Assembly: GCA_946183815.1 (NCBI GenBank)
Contig: CAMHDG010000113.1
Location: 1 to 5,946, forward strand
Length of the DNA stretch: 5,946 nt
Source: an uncultured bacterium
GTDB taxonomy: Bacteria > Cyanobacteriota > Vampirovibrionia > Gastranaerophilales > Gastranaerophilaceae
Direction: 5' to 3'
Below the pieces are notes generated by a model. That model saw nothing but the letters and a program-made list of their open reading frames with translations. It did no database searches and was not told the origin of the DNA. This document shows, in pieces, positions 5,909 to 5,946 of the stretch. Position 1 is the stretch's first letter; the number at the start of each line of letters is the position of its first letter. A program made the translations under genes and the position numbers.

Positions 5909-5946
5909 CCCTCTCCGACTTGGAGAGGGCTGGGGTGAGGGGTGAT
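5909..5946. repeat. GC-rich palindromic element (CCCTCTCC / GGAGAGGG, then CTGGGGTGAGGGG), possibly cut by the window end
   Basis: CCCTCTCC (5909-5916) and GGAGAGGG (5922-5929) form an 8-bp stem with a GACTT loop, followed by a G-rich flank, CTGGGGTGAGGGG (5930-5942). From memory, this combination resembles a dispersed intergenic repeat found in many unrelated bacteria; no database was consulted. Its composition is very different from the AT-rich surroundings, which suggests a repeat family rather than local sequence. The element may continue past 5946. I see no coding gene from 5774 to the end. Confidence 0.6.

Noticed and set aside
5875..5946. Plus-strand frame from TTG 5875 reading through the palindrome to the window end
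   Set aside because: There is no Shine-Dalgarno, the frame opens only just after a stop, and the residues are produced by the repeat itself.

Overview
This is an AT-rich bacterial chromosomal window with housekeeping genes all on the + strand. It holds the 3' tail of one gene, then rimM, trmD, a SigF/SigB-type sigma factor, a prepilin peptidase (pilD) and gyrB, and ends in a non-coding stretch of terminator and repeat sequence. No mobile element, CRISPR array, tRNA or rRNA was seen.

Organism: the low GC, the SigF-type (group 3) sigma factor beside a type IV prepilin peptidase, and a long GyrB carrying the Gram-negative-style insert do not look like a typical Firmicute, despite the base composition. 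My best guess is a non-photosynthetic relative of Cyanobacteria (Melainabacteria/Vampirovibrionia, for example gut Gastranaerophilales). This is inferred from gene order and protein style, not from any search, and is moderate to low in confidence.

Layout: (1) Positions 1-1265 are the end of the conserved rpsP/KH-protein-rimM-trmD ribosome and tRNA maturation cluster, tightly packed (15-nt gap, then a 4-nt ATGA overlap). (2) Positions 1343-3039 hold sigF-like and pilD, separated by only 2 nt. They follow trmD after 77 nt with no visible terminator, in the place where rplS often sits. A Rho-independent terminator at 3114-3145 closes this block. (3) Positions 3040-3266 are a regulatory intergenic region with three sigma-70-like promoter candidates. 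The first lies before the terminator and would give a roughly 60-nt RNA; the two after it are suitable for gyrB. (4) Positions 3267-5708 encode full-length DNA gyrase subunit B, followed by a strong 17-bp bidirectional-type terminator. (5) Positions 5774-5946 contain no convincing gene but have clustered inverted repeats, ending in a GC-rich CCCTCTCC/GGAGAGGG palindrome unlike the rest of the window.

How the parts may work together: rimM and trmD serve 30S assembly and tRNA m1G37 modification. The sigma factor and prepilin peptidase look like a translationally coupled pair, which suggests control of type IV pili or pseudopili by the sigma factor, as known for SigF in Synechocystis. gyrB is transcribed separately. 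Nothing here is clearly a new biological system. The most useful leads are the sigF-pilD coupling, the promoter-terminator unit before gyrB, the enlarged PilD and the palindromic repeat cluster.
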